Notes: generated by a model not told the origin, from the letters alone. Shown: positions 34,108 through 42,675, counted from the stretch's first letter. The stretch: 64,000 nucleotides of DNA from Paenibacillus sp. SZ31 (GCF_012912005.1 NZ_JABBEA010000004.1:186001-250000), one strand, 5' to 3'. Program-made: numbers and translations.

Positions 34108-34539
34108 GTTTTTTAGGTCTTCAATCTCCACACCAAAGCCGGACAGCTCCAGCACTTTATCACCTACGGCATCCAATTCACCAGCGAGCAACATACGACG
34201 TACCGCCTGTTCTCCACCGGACAACTTCATGCGACCGGTAATACGGGTGTCTCCCCAGCCAGACAATTCCAAGCTGCGGACTTTCAATTTCACCGTTGCT
34301 TCGGAAATGAGTAGCGCGTTAAACGTTTCGGTGTCCACCTTTTCCTCGGTGCGGCCTTTGGTCGTTTTTCGAATGGTACAGCGTTCGCGAATGTGATCCA
34401 CTTTGGAAGACGTCAGTCCACGCAAGGTCAACAACAGATCCAGACGCTGAATGCGCACATTCTCCTCTGGCAAACGTTCTGCTGCTTCAAACAACTGATC
34501 CAAAATCTGTTCTTCGGACATATTTTCATTCATACTCAT
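34105..34539 (-). CDS. xkdN: Tail assembly chaperone XkdN-like, module 2
   Basis: 144 aa. SEEQILDQLFEAAERLPEEN near the start and LAGELDAVGDKVLELSGFGV at the end correspond to the XkdN family and to the module 1 protein (LPGEFASLGEQVQKLNGF). AAGGAG precedes the ATG. The zero frame ends CTA AAA AAC TGA, which contains a -1 slippery site. Confidence 0.88.
   Translation of the reverse strand: MSMNENMSEEQILDQLFEAAERLPEENVRIQRLDLLLTLRGLTSSKVDHIRERCTIRKTTKGRTEEKVDTETFNALLISEATVKLKVRSLELSGWGDTRITGRMKLSGGEQAVRRMLLAGELDAVGDKVLELSGFGVEIEDLKN
34108..34114 (-). promoter_or_regulatory. Programmed -1 frameshift site (A-AAA-AAC), module 2 chaperone
   Basis: AAAAAAC directly followed by the zero-frame stop TGA; the -1 frame continues for 53 codons. 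Identical heptamer and layout to module 1 (23219), although the genes around it have diverged strongly, which shows selection on the site. Confidence 0.85.
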
Positions 34540-34613
34540 CGGGCGTTATCTCCTTCTTATTTCAAAAATGGGTTTAGCTATGCCAGCTTCCAAGCCTGTA
34601 GAGACAACAAAGA

Positions 34614-34632
34614 GACCGAGATCATCTCGGCC
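34614..34632 (-). terminator. Stem-loop (possible weak terminator) between tube and chaperone genes, module 2
   Basis: CCGAGA pairs with TCTCGG around three bases, extended by G-C at the base, and is followed on the minus strand by TCTCTTTGTTGT. Probably reduces readthrough from the tube gene to the chaperone gene. Placement equals that of the module 1 stem-loop at 23669. Confidence 0.5.
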
Positions 34633-34713
34633 CGCGTTGGTGTCCATATGATATGAAGTAACTATGCAATCACGCTTGAGCAAACTAGCTCAATTACGTG
34701 CCTATTTCAAAGC

Positions 34714-35121
34714 TTAGTTCGCCACAATCGGATTCAGCAACTCAAATCCTTCAAACGTAAAGCCCGTTTCCTCCGGTACTTCCTCACCCGCTGTCCAGTT
34801 GGCAAGCTGGATTTTGTCCACCATGCAACCTCTCAGCAAAACACTCTCGTGTCCATACGATTCAGGGTCGTTCAGCTTGGAAATAATCTCGAATTTGGTG
34901 AAACCGCGCTGGATCATATCGGAAGTGACTTTGTAGCCCGTCATCGTGCCTGTTCCTTTTTTCGCGCCGTTTTTGTGTACCTTCCAGTCGTTACCGACCA
35001 GGTTCAGCTCACGCTTTTCAATCTCCACACTCGCTTCCAACTTGTTAATGTTTGTCTGCCACACACCATCGATATGCAACTGACCATGGGTACCGAGAAT
35101 TACTCTTGATGCATCCAACAT
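34714..35121 (-). CDS. xkdM: Tail tube protein XkdM-like, module 2
   Basis: 135 aa tube subunit. RVILGTHGQLHIDGVWQTNI, then VHKNGAKKGTGTMTGYKVTS and ETGFTFEGFELLNPIVAN. AAGGAGG precedes the ATG. Directly follows the sheath gene with a 49-base gap (module 1: one base). Confidence 0.92.
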   Translation of the reverse strand: MLDASRVILGTHGQLHIDGVWQTNINKLEASVEIEKRELNLVGNDWKVHKNGAKKGTGTMTGYKVTSDMIQRGFTKFEIISKLNDPESYGHESVLLRGCMVDKIQLANWTAGEEVPEETGFTFEGFELLNPIVAN

Positions 35122-35170
35122 ATATTTTCCTCCTTAAAATTAAAAAATCACGTTTTCCTTTCACACAACC

Positions 35171-36634
35171 TTATTGCACGTAAAATGTACCAAACAACTG
35201 CTCCATTACATCCGTCAGCTTCACATTCCATTGCAGGAATACCTGATCTGCTTCCGGTTTGAGAACTGGTGCCGTACCATAATACGCCGGGTCAAGAATG
35301 ACATCATAACCGTCAGCTTCAATCACATTGCTCTGTGCAAGCAACGCCAAATAGGCCTTCATGGCACTAATCAGTGCCTGACGACCCTCTTCAGTATTGT
35401 TCACTTTACCGATATACGTATCTTCTGCGGAACGTTGCAGATCCGTGTTGATCGTATCCAGCACACGAATGGAACGGATTTTTTTCCACGCATTATTCTG
35501 TCCGGCTGCCGGAGTTACGAGTGTATTTACACCGCGAAGTGCTTTCACCTGACGTCCATCATGGAAGAAAATAAATACGCCATTCTGTACCGCCTGCTCC
35601 TGTTCTGCACGCGTCCAGCGACGTGTCACATCATCGAACGGAGTAGCTGCATAGGTTGTGGATTGGTTCAGACGTTGTCCGGCGATCAGACCTGCAACAT
35701 AGGCGGACGTTTCCGCCGAGCTATAGAATGCATCTCCAAGGCGAACGCCTGTACCGACATTAATCACACCTTCATGGTTCAGCGTAAGCGAACGTGCTGA
35801 CGCTTTTTGTGCTGCTGTAGCAGAAGTATCGTCTGCTGCGGAACCGCCAAATACGGCCACCACCGGTTTGCCTTCACTACGTACACGTTTCACCCATGCC
35901 GCAAAGCTCGCAAGTAGAGGTGCATCAGCCGCCTGATCCAAAGCCAAGACGTCGAATTGCTCCCCTTCCAGCGCCCCCTGTACAGCAATGTATTCTGCAT
36001 TGGTCAGGTCATCGTTCCCACTTACGCCGCCTTTGAATGCCGCACCCGCAATTGTTGCAACTACACCTGCACCATCGCCAATCGCCTGCGCCGTTACCCA
36101 GACATTTTGTTCATCCGCGTTAATCTCTTTTACCAGAGAAGCTGCTGTAATATCCGCTGTCAGGAGCGCATACAACATCCGGTTACCTTCGAAGAGACGC
36201 ACTTCATGCTTCGTATTATCAATCACACCTGGCTGGATGGTGACGTAGAACCCGTTCGCACGATCTCCCGGATACTTCGCATCCAGTTGCAGCACATTGG
36301 CATCACTGCTGTCCTTCAAAGTAAGCGTAGCTGCTTTGGCCGCAGCACTTGCTACCCGATAAGCGAGCAACTTCTTCGGCCCACCCAACAGGGCGAGCTT
36401 CAAGGACGTATAAGCCGTACCGTTGTCCAGCACATTTGCCGCATAGATACGTTCAATCGCCGCTTCGCTCCCTACCTCAACAAAAGTCCCCACTGGACCC
36501 CAGTTGGCCTTGATCGGCACAACGACCGTTCCCCGCGTACCCGCTTGAATGGCCGAAGATGCTGCCGCCTGAAAATTCATATATAAGCCCGGAAGGACCG
36601 GACGATTCGTTTGCTCCCAAGTTCCACCTGCCAT
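35171..36634 (-). CDS. xkdK: Tail sheath protein XkdK-like, module 2
   Basis: 487 aa contractile sheath. MAGGTWEQTNRPVLPGLYMN at the start; IRVLDTINTDLQRSAEDTYI and GKVNNTEEGRQALISAMKAY in the C-terminal polymerisation domain parallel module 1. Longer by about 50 residues, mostly in the outer variable domain (about 100-270). Start codon overlaps the stop of the small gene before it. Confidence 0.94.
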   Translation of the reverse strand: MAGGTWEQTNRPVLPGLYMNFQAAASSAIQAGTRGTVVVPIKANWGPVGTFVEVGSEAAIERIYAANVLDNGTAYTSLKLALLGGPKKLLAYRVASAAAKAATLTLKDSSDANVLQLDAKYPGDRANGFYVTIQPGVIDNTKHEVRLFEGNRMLYALLTADITAASLVKEINADEQNVWVTAQAIGDGAGVVATIAGAAFKGGVSGNDDLTNAEYIAVQGALEGEQFDVLALDQAADAPLLASFAAWVKRVRSEGKPVVAVFGGSAADDTSATAAQKASARSLTLNHEGVINVGTGVRLGDAFYSSAETSAYVAGLIAGQRLNQSTTYAATPFDDVTRRWTRAEQEQAVQNGVFIFFHDGRQVKALRGVNTLVTPAAGQNNAWKKIRSIRVLDTINTDLQRSAEDTYIGKVNNTEEGRQALISAMKAYLALLAQSNVIEADGYDVILDPAYYGTAPVLKPEADQVFLQWNVKLTDVMEQLFGTFYVQ

Positions 36635-36834
36635 TATCCCTTCACCTTCGCTTTCATAAATTGGTTAATTCGTTCCTGCGTTTCTTCAATGGAAAACGTC
36701 TCTTGCGCTGCTTCGTACAGCGCACCATACAGCACCTCTGCCTTAACGGCAAAGAGGGCTTCTGCATGATTCATCAGTTCGGCCCGTGTATACCGCGGGG
36801 CTGTCTGTTTGCTTTTTTTCACTGAGCTTGCCAT
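36634..36834 (-). CDS. Small protein preceding the sheath, module 2
   Basis: 66 aa from the second Met (GAGGTG eight bases before). The C-terminal helix FSIEETQERINQFMKAK is homologous to YTLQEAQEHIQQFMNG in module 1; the N-terminal part is basic. Stop codon overlaps the sheath start. Function unknown. Confidence 0.75.
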   Translation of the reverse strand: MASSVKKSKQTAPRYTRAELMNHAEALFAVKAEVLYGALYEAAQETFSIEETQERINQFMKAKVKG

Positions 36835-37015
36835 TGCCATCTCACCTCATTTGTTGGACTACTAATTTCGTGAAACGATGATCTTTAAGGTTGACCTATG
36901 AATTTTTAATCCTATGAACCTATGAATTTGAAGCTATAATGTTGAAGCTAAACCAATCTACTCAAAGCTATAATCTGGAACCAACCTTTAAACTGAAGTT
37001 CCTCTGGACTAACGT

Positions 37016-37945
37016 TTACTCCATACCTTTGCTATGGTGAATCTCACGAATGAACGGTACATTCGTACCCGGACGACGAATCCGCTGTTGCAACGTCAGG
37101 CGAATCTGACCATTCAAATACGCATCCGTCTGTAAATCTGCCGTCACTTCATCCACTGTGATATATCGCGTGTTACCTTCGTGCTCTTCGCCACCCGTTT
37201 CAGTGACGGCAAGACGAGATTGCACTGCAAGTTGCCGGGCCAACCGAGTAACGGTCTGGCGTGTTAACACCGAATGATCGGTGAGCACATGCCCAATCCA
37301 CTGTTGTCGAACCTCCAATGCCGAAGTGCCCGCCACAGACGTGCTGCATCCGGCCAATCGCCATAACACAGACGGCATCTCATATCCACGGGGCCAGACG
37401 TCACCATATACCGACCAGTTAGAGCCAAGCTCCTGCTGTGTCCAGCCTTGAAGCGCAGCTAACCACGCGTCCCCTGTTTCAGCGAGAGCAGCTCCCGAGT
37501 CTTCGGGAACATACACCCCAAACCGCAGACTACGTGTAAGCATTCCAGACCCTGTATCCACCCGGTCACTATCTGAAGAACCCAAATAGATACAAGTGAA
37601 GGCCTCACCTGCTTCATCCACCAGTCTTACCTGGTGCAACCCTTCGATTAGATCGGCTGACCAAGCTTCCACTTGTTCAGCGCCACCATCTTCTGGACGA
37701 GCGTATGGGGAGATTTTGATGATCCGTCGGTATCCCGCCCATGCAGACTTCGGCACTTCTTCGGCAAACGCAACCACTGCACAAGGCCCGGCCAAAACTT
37801 CGCCTGACGCAGGTACATCCAGCACACGACCGTTCCAATCTGGAACAAGTACCGCAAGCTTCTGTTTCAGCGTTTTTTTAATGAGCTTACTCATTTTACT
37901 GGTGCTCATGGCAGTGCTAATCTCATTTCTCATAGACACATTCAT
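37016..37945 (-). CDS. First gene of module 2, tail protein of unknown class
   Basis: 309 aa from the ATG at 37945, which follows AAAGGGGG. Mixed alpha/beta, no signal or membrane segments; EVPKSAWAGYRRIIKISPYA and RVDTGSGMLTRSLRFGVYVP are readable parts and the C-terminus has a strand rich in 'R-L-T-L-Q-Q-R-I-R'. It takes the place that the tail-terminator gene holds in module 1 but is more than twice as long and not obviously related. Possibly a terminator fused to another domain. A structured element (38041-38156) forms its leader. Confidence 0.5.
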   Translation of the reverse strand: MNVSMRNEISTAMSTSKMSKLIKKTLKQKLAVLVPDWNGRVLDVPASGEVLAGPCAVVAFAEEVPKSAWAGYRRIIKISPYARPEDGGAEQVEAWSADLIEGLHQVRLVDEAGEAFTCIYLGSSDSDRVDTGSGMLTRSLRFGVYVPEDSGAALAETGDAWLAALQGWTQQELGSNWSVYGDVWPRGYEMPSVLWRLAGCSTSVAGTSALEVRQQWIGHVLTDHSVLTRQTVTRLARQLAVQSRLAVTETGGEEHEGNTRYITVDEVTADLQTDAYLNGQIRLTLQQRIRRPGTNVPFIREIHHSKGME

Positions 37946-38040
37946 TTCGCCCCCTTTAGCTGCAAGTTTGAGATCTGCCCACACCGTGCAGCGACAATGT
38001 AGCAGCAGTAGACTCCCCCTTTTAACTCAGAGTCTGTATT

Positions 38041-38156
38041 GCTATCGAACCAGTAACGGGACTACATTCACCGCATCAAAAAGACCGGCCACCTGGCCGG
38101 TCTGTACATTAGCGTATGTGCTTTCGGTGCGTCCCTTGTTATTGATCCGATAATAC
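38041..38156 (-). ncRNA. Structured leader element A, upstream of the tail island
   Basis: About 116 bases homologous to element B at 40491. The minus strand shows an outer stem (GGGAC and CACCG blocks pairing with CGGTG and GTCCC), inside it a conserved strand ACGCTAATGTACAGACC and a GGCCAGGTGGCC-type hairpin (38083-38102) followed by TTTTT. The outer-stem bases differ from element B but stay complementary. It lies about 96 bases before the first module 2 gene. No known riboswitch class was recognised. Confidence 0.6.
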
Positions 38157-38229
38157 AATCTTACACCCTTTCATCCCTAGCGCGGATGGTGTTCCGTACG
38201 ACTTCGGTGCGATTAAGGGAGACGTTCGG

Positions 38230-38602
38230 GTGGAAAAAAGACGATTCTGGAATCATCGTTTTAAAGGATACCTAAATTACTTCACTTGCCGTCTTAGCAT
38301 TTATACTCGGGATATCCTGCTGGGCTTACTTCGGACTGCTTGGTAATCCGCTCAAGAAAAATGATGCTGAACAACAGGTAACCACTTACCTGATTGAACA
38401 GAAAGGTTACTCACCCGAACAGCTTATCGAAGTACAAGGTACTTACTCCTCAAAAAGCTCTGAAGCACCTTACGGTGCCTCCGTAACATTCGCGGATGAA
38501 CCCGAAGCGAAGTACCAATATATCATTTTTAACAACGGCGAGATTAAGCAATACAGTCATACCAGTGATCACCCTAAACATGAGGAACCCATGGTGAGAT
38601 AG
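38230..38602 (+). pseudogene. Disrupted DUF3139-like small membrane protein gene
   Basis: Plus-strand frame with a membrane segment (SLAVLAFILGISCWAYFGLL) followed by a soluble domain (LKKNDAEQQVTTYLIEQKGY, then QYIIFNNGEIKQYSH), as in DUF3139 proteins, ending at 38602. The frame has a TAA just before the membrane segment and no start codon. A GTG at 38230 starts a plausible N-terminus (EKRRFW) but in another frame, so at least one frameshift plus a stop separates the two parts. Reads as a decayed gene; the only plus-strand remnant at this edge of the tail island. Confidence 0.5.
38231..38264 (-). terminator. Possible minus-strand terminator downstream of the DUF4127 gene
   Basis: On the minus strand ACGATGATTC pairs with GAATCGT (one bulged base) followed by CTTTTTT. 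It may separate DUF4127 transcription from the tail island. It overlaps the broken 5' end of the DUF3139-like remnant. Confidence 0.35.
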
Positions 38603-38606
38603 CAGT

Positions 38607-40457
38607 TTAGTTCAGTGTAACTTGGGGGTTCAACGTAATCTCAAATGCACGGCCCCAGATAAAATCAGGGTTCGCATATTCCAGCAGCGCACTTTCATAC
38701 GTCGCATAAGACAATTCGCCATCACAGATCTCTTTGATCGCCACATTGCCTGTCTGGAAGGCAGTTTTATTCGCAAGCGCCGTGGTATAAGTCTGCATCA
38801 GATCACGGAGCAATGTTTGCAAATGGGCATAGTCTTCCTCTGAGTTGAACAGCAACATATTCTGATCCGACAGGGTAGCCACGTTGTTATACAACGCATG
38901 GGCTCGGGAATATGTGCGGATGTCCGCAATCGCTACCGCTTTGTAGTAGTAATCCTTCAGAAAACGCTTAAACAACAACGAGCCATGCGCATTCATCGCA
39001 TCTCGCAATTTGTGCTCATGCTTCTCTGTTGTGATCAACGCGTACCTCGACTGCCCCATGCCTACGGCCATACCGATCTTGTTACCTGGCGTATTCCAGG
39101 CACTATATCCCAGCACGCGTCCGGTATATGGACTGTTTAGCAACGCTTCAGCAACATCAACATTGGCTGGTCCTTTACCCACAAAATCAATCAATACCGA
39201 AGGCAGACCTTGCTCCCCATTCAGCGTCAACTGCTCCAACGCAGCTTGCACCTGATCCAGAGCGGTAATGGCAATAATCTCGATGTCGATGCCTGTGTTG
39301 TCTCCGGAATTGCCCGGGTGACCCTTGGTCATACGATCCAGTTCGGAGGCCATGTCAAACGGAACAACTCCCTCGGCTGATACAGCCACCAACTGTTCAT
39401 TTTCCAAGCCAGCACTCGCCTCCGTCACCACCTCCGGTTCAGGATATGCCGAATCTGCCACAAGCACACCGCCCACAATATCCACATGACGAACCACATT
39501 CTCGTGTACATCCATGTATTCATATGTGTTAATGATGGTATTGCCGTGAGGACCAAAATATTTCACTCCGTAACGTGTCTTCGCACCGCCTCGGAACAAC
39601 TGGTTCGCCATGCGAGCGACCAATGCGTGCCCCAGACCATCTGCATCCGGCAGGATGATAGCACGATCTGGATTTTGTCCATTGGTTCCACCGAGCCATT
39701 CATTGATCCGTGCTTCCACGTATTTGATTTCATTGATCTGAACACCCTGCGTATTGGCATCGTCCACTCCAACCGCGAGGAAATCGATATAGCCTGTGCG
39801 AGCCAGCTGATCCAGAATGTACAGATTCGTTTTGAATTTGTGTTGTCTTGTATTGTAATACTGTTCTTTATCAAAATAGGTCGTTGTCCCATATTCCACC
39901 CCATCCGGAGACAGGTTATATCCTTGGATAATATCCTCGAATTCGCTGTATGTCTGACGTGGCTGCTGCATCAACGCACGAGACTCATTATATGCATCGA
40001 GGGCCAAGCCATCTGCAAACGAGGTCGTAGCCAACCGCATGATGGTATCCATTACAAATACGGGTTTGCGTGGGTATTTCTGCTTGATCACGCGGATCAC
40101 ATCCAGCAAACGAGTGGTTTCCTCATCGTATTCCGGATAGGTACCTCCCCCATCTTCGCGAAGCTGACGACTGCCAATCAGACCGCCATAGGAGAGCATA
40201 TCGGATGAGATAATGAATCCGTCGACCTTGGCAGCATGTTTCAGAATAAAATCATGAATGTTGGACGGTTTGCCATAAACCGGCGTGGAGGTGCCGAGCA
40301 GCGTTGTGCCATCTACAGTTTTCTCCGAGTCCAGACGATTCTTAAGATCACTCAGGTTTGGTGTAACGATATGGATACCGGCTGCTTTCCCTTGCACAAT
40401 CACATCATCCAGATTCGCTGGACGATCATCCAGTGGAACATACAATACTGTTTTCAT
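38607..40457 (-). CDS. DUF4127 family protein
   Basis: 616 aa, cytosolic (no signal). The family N-terminus VLYVPLDDRPANLDDVIVQG is clear, with DGFIISSDMLSYGGLIGSRQ near residue 80, DTIMRLATTSFADG, and FLAVGVDDANTQGVQINEIK near residue 230. Members are found widely in Firmicutes and Actinobacteria without a firmly known activity; the fold is thought to be alpha/beta. AGGAGG precedes the ATG. Preceded by the structured element B. Confidence 0.88.
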   Translation of the reverse strand: MKTVLYVPLDDRPANLDDVIVQGKAAGIHIVTPNLSDLKNRLDSEKTVDGTTLLGTSTPVYGKPSNIHDFILKHAAKVDGFIISSDMLSYGGLIGSRQLREDGGGTYPEYDEETTRLLDVIRVIKQKYPRKPVFVMDTIMRLATTSFADGLALDAYNESRALMQQPRQTYSEFEDIIQGYNLSPDGVEYGTTTYFDKEQYYNTRQHKFKTNLYILDQLARTGYIDFLAVGVDDANTQGVQINEIKYVEARINEWLGGTNGQNPDRAIILPDADGLGHALVARMANQLFRGGAKTRYGVKYFGPHGNTIINTYEYMDVHENVVRHVDIVGGVLVADSAYPEPEVVTEASAGLENEQLVAVSAEGVVPFDMASELDRMTKGHPGNSGDNTGIDIEIIAITALDQVQAALEQLTLNGEQGLPSVLIDFVGKGPANVDVAEALLNSPYTGRVLGYSAWNTPGNKIGMAVGMGQSRYALITTEKHEHKLRDAMNAHGSLLFKRFLKDYYYKAVAIADIRTYSRAHALYNNVATLSDQNMLLFNSEEDYAHLQTLLRDLMQTYTTALANKTAFQTGNVAIKEICDGELSYATYESALLEYANPDFIWGRAFEITLNPQVTLN

Positions 40458-40490
40458 ATCACGTAGCCTCCTGTTATCTGTTTAGTCTTT

Positions 40491-40606
40491 AATACCCGAT
40501 CAGGGCAAGGAGGCAATCACCGAATTAAAAAACCGGCCCTATGGCCGGTCTGTACTTTAGCGTATGAGCTGTCGGTGTGTCCTCCTTGCTGCTGATCCGA
40601 TAATAC
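40491..40606 (-). ncRNA. Structured leader element B, upstream of the DUF4127 gene
   Basis: About 116 bases homologous to element A at 38041. On the minus strand an outer stem of about 20 bp (GATCAG, GCAAGGAGG and CACCGA pairing with TCGGTG, CCTCCTTGC and CTGATC) encloses a conserved strand CATACGCTAAAGTACAGACC and a GGCC-GGCC hairpin followed by TTTTTT. It ends 34 bases before the DUF4127 start codon. It may be a cis-acting leader with a terminator, or a mobile palindromic element. Confidence 0.6.
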
Positions 40607-40723
40607 CATCTTACCGCCTTTTCCCACTCGCGCTGATGGTAATCGGGATGAAATACGCATGAATGTAGTTGTCTCTATGGCGGTTAATTGTCGGTTTTAA
40701 TCTGAATGAAGCTAAAACATCCA

Positions 40724-40757
40724 TAAAACAAGCACCTGCCAGCTTTGGCAAGTGCTC
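40724..40757 (-). terminator. Rho-independent terminator of the 320-aa unknown gene
   Basis: AGCACTTGCCA pairs with TGGCAGGTGCT around a short loop, followed on the minus strand by TGTTTTAT. It lies 31 bases past the stop codon of the gene at 40788. Confidence 0.85.
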
Positions 40758-40787
40758 TTCATTTTTGTTCCATATTGTTGATTCCAT

Positions 40788-41750
40788 CTATGCGATGATA
40801 TAACGAAAGTTCTCCCATGTTTTCGGTACGGGCTCCCCGTTCTTGGCATGATGATAGAAGCTGAACGGAAATTTGAACACATGACCTCCGTACCAGTCAC
40901 GGGAACGTCTATCGGTGAGCCAGTACTCCAGTTCATGGGGCAGTGCTACCGAACGTTCCGCCCGCGATAATGGCAGTAGATCTACAGGTGATTGCAGTGT
41001 TGGCATCTTCAGTTCGCTGTTCACATCTCGGCTTAAGCGTAGCGCCTTTACCATGGTAAGGAAAGGTGGAATGCCTTTATGGAACAATGCCGGATAACCC
41101 AATTCATATAATATATTAAGCGCATGTCCATAGGTCAGCATATGGCCGATCAGGTCATGATGTGCTTCCGCGTGATAGATAGTCTGGAACGCACCAAGCT
41201 CATCCAGAATCAGGTGTGACAACTGCGTTGGATCTTTGATCTCGGGGAAACCATCGCTTTTTTCCGGCTTGAAACTGCGAATTTCTTTCATCGTTGTGTT
41301 CATCCAAGATCTTCCTGGGATGGTTCGATCGAATGAATCAATTAGTTCAACCAGCCGACCAATATCCTCCGCAGTCCCCCATCCATCCAGTTCACGAATG
41401 GCTTTCAAACTGATTGCCCCATAGATGGCCTGGTGTCCAACCCAGTGCAACTCTCCAATGGTTCGATGCAATGCGTCCGTAATACGCGCTTCGGCATCTT
41501 CCCTGGGCATCATCTCACCAATCGGAGAGGTCTGACCAGGGCTCACTCCATGCTGGCGAAGCATGGCTTTTGCTTCGGCGGTAACACTGCCGGCGGCAAG
41601 GGCAGTGAGACGATTTTCCCGTACCCAAAAATATGCCGCTATCGCACCCGCCCCATAATGGGCATGCCACAGATCTCCTGTACGCTCCCGACTGGAAACA
41701 ATAATCGCTAGTCCTTCTTCCAACAAACGTCGATCCAAGCTTGCCACCAC
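40788..41750 (-). CDS. Conserved protein of unknown function
   Basis: About 320 aa, not recognised as a named family. Helical, no signal or membrane segments, His-rich centre (IYHAEAHHDLIGHMLTYGHA, about residues 190-212) that could bind a metal, and aromatic C-terminus. N-terminus with RDxAA-like contact GDLWHAHYGAGAIAAYFWVR. GTG at 41750 and TTG at 41738 are both possible starts near AAGGG. Transcribed alone, with a good terminator. Confidence 0.6.
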   Translation of the reverse strand: MVASLDRRLLEEGLAIIVSSRERTGDLWHAHYGAGAIAAYFWVRENRLTALAAGSVTAEAKAMLRQHGVSPGQTSPIGEMMPREDAEARITDALHRTIGELHWVGHQAIYGAISLKAIRELDGWGTAEDIGRLVELIDSFDRTIPGRSWMNTTMKEIRSFKPEKSDGFPEIKDPTQLSHLILDELGAFQTIYHAEAHHDLIGHMLTYGHALNILYELGYPALFHKGIPPFLTMVKALRLSRDVNSELKMPTLQSPVDLLPLSRAERSVALPHELEYWLTDRRSRDWYGGHVFKFPFSFYHHAKNGEPVPKTWENFRYIIA

Positions 41751-41770
41751 CCTTCATCATCTGTAAGCCT

Positions 41771-41919
41771 GACAGAACAACCTTCCAATCACTGTTATCC
41801 CCAGATTTTTTTCGATTCCCTTTCACAAGGGAAGATCCGGTGATAAATGTGAGATTACGCTTACGATGCAGCTTTCTTTCAGAAAGCTTTTAGCTTCGCT
41901 TTTTCAGGTTTTTTCTGTC
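41771..41919 (+). repeat. Dispersed intergenic repeat, subtype II (copy 3)
   Basis: 149 bp with terminal inverted repeats GACAGAACAACCT at the left and AGGTTTTTTCTGTC at the right. Inside are ACTGTTATCCCC, a CCCTTTCAC-AAGGGAAG hairpin and the GATGCAGCTTTCTTTCAGAAAG stem. Closely related to the copy at 47179, less to subtype I at 2871, 5306 and 47821. It fills the gap before the VOC gene pair. Confidence 0.75.
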
Positions 41920-42039
41920 CTCTCTGTTATCGTGTAAATTCAGTTCAACTTATATATCCTAATTAATAAATAAAGCGTTTACTTCTATAACATGATGGGA
42001 TGGCTCCACATATGCCCGTTTTGCCCCGGAATGCAAAGT

Positions 42040-42675
42040 TTAGCCGATTCGAAGCCTGCCCACGTCACGAATGGACACTTCCAACGGATAGATCTGCGCT
42101 TTTTGCGTAGAGAAAAACCACTTCCGGTGCTTCTTCACCACTATGAATAAACCATGTACATCCCCCACAGGGGCAAAGGTTTCACTAACCTCACCCCAGC
42201 GCGCGAGTCCAATCTGCTGAAGCTCATTCACCGTAGACAGAACATCATCCGTCACCAGCCCAATCTCACACACCTGTAATATGTCTTTAGCAGAGAAGTC
42301 ATGATCACTCTCGTTCTGCATACGATGATGAGCAATTAGCTCGATAATATTGCCTGCCGGATCTTCGAAATAGAGAGAATCAGAGTTCCAAGTAGCAGAA
42401 TACGTCTCATCCCGATCTTCTTCCCTGCTTAAAGCAACACGTGATGCAGCCCACTGCTTCGCTTCCTTGAACCGATTCGTCGGAATCATCCAGGCCACAT
42501 GATAGAAGGGCTCACGATCTGTTTCACACGGTTTGAAAATCATCTTAGTCCTTCCAACCTGTAGGTTGAAGGCCTGATCAGTCTCACTGGATACCTCCAT
42601 TCCCAACGTATCGCGATAAAAATGCTTGAGGTCCTCCAGCTGTGCTGTATATAACTGTAATTCTTCGATCATCAT
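42040..42675 (-). CDS. VOC family protein (two-domain glyoxalase-like), CatE type
   Basis: 211 aa. Two beta-alpha-beta-beta-beta motifs: LYTAQLEDLKHFYRDTLGME at the start and CEIGLVTDDVLSTVNELQQI near residue 133; metal-ligand candidates include the Glu in SLYFEDPAGNIIELIAHHR. The start ATG overlaps the stop of the upstream VOC gene (ATGA), with GGAG eight bases before. The second half is shortened. Family activity may be dioxygenase, lyase or resistance; not assignable. Confidence 0.85.
   Translation of the reverse strand: MMIEELQLYTAQLEDLKHFYRDTLGMEVSSETDQAFNLQVGRTKMIFKPCETDREPFYHVAWMIPTNRFKEAKQWAASRVALSREEDRDETYSATWNSDSLYFEDPAGNIIELIAHHRMQNESDHDFSAKDILQVCEIGLVTDDVLSTVNELQQIGLARWGEVSETFAPVGDVHGLFIVVKKHRKWFFSTQKAQIYPLEVSIRDVGRLRIG

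Noticed and set aside
10427..37945. Complete prophage
   Set aside because: No capsid, portal, terminase, integrase, replication or attachment-site genes are present in or next to the cluster; only tail and lysis genes.
13814..37945. Extracellular contractile injection system (eCIS, Afp/PVC-like)
   Set aside because: eCIS loci carry an AAA+ ATPase and PAAR/spike and effector genes; here the genes follow the PBSX (XkdK-XkdU) order with holin and endolysin instead.
38161..38220. Fluoride riboswitch
   Set aside because: CGGATGGTGTTCCG near 38180 recalls the start of crcB motifs, but the required downstream GCTGATG-ACTCC part is missing and no crcB gene follows.
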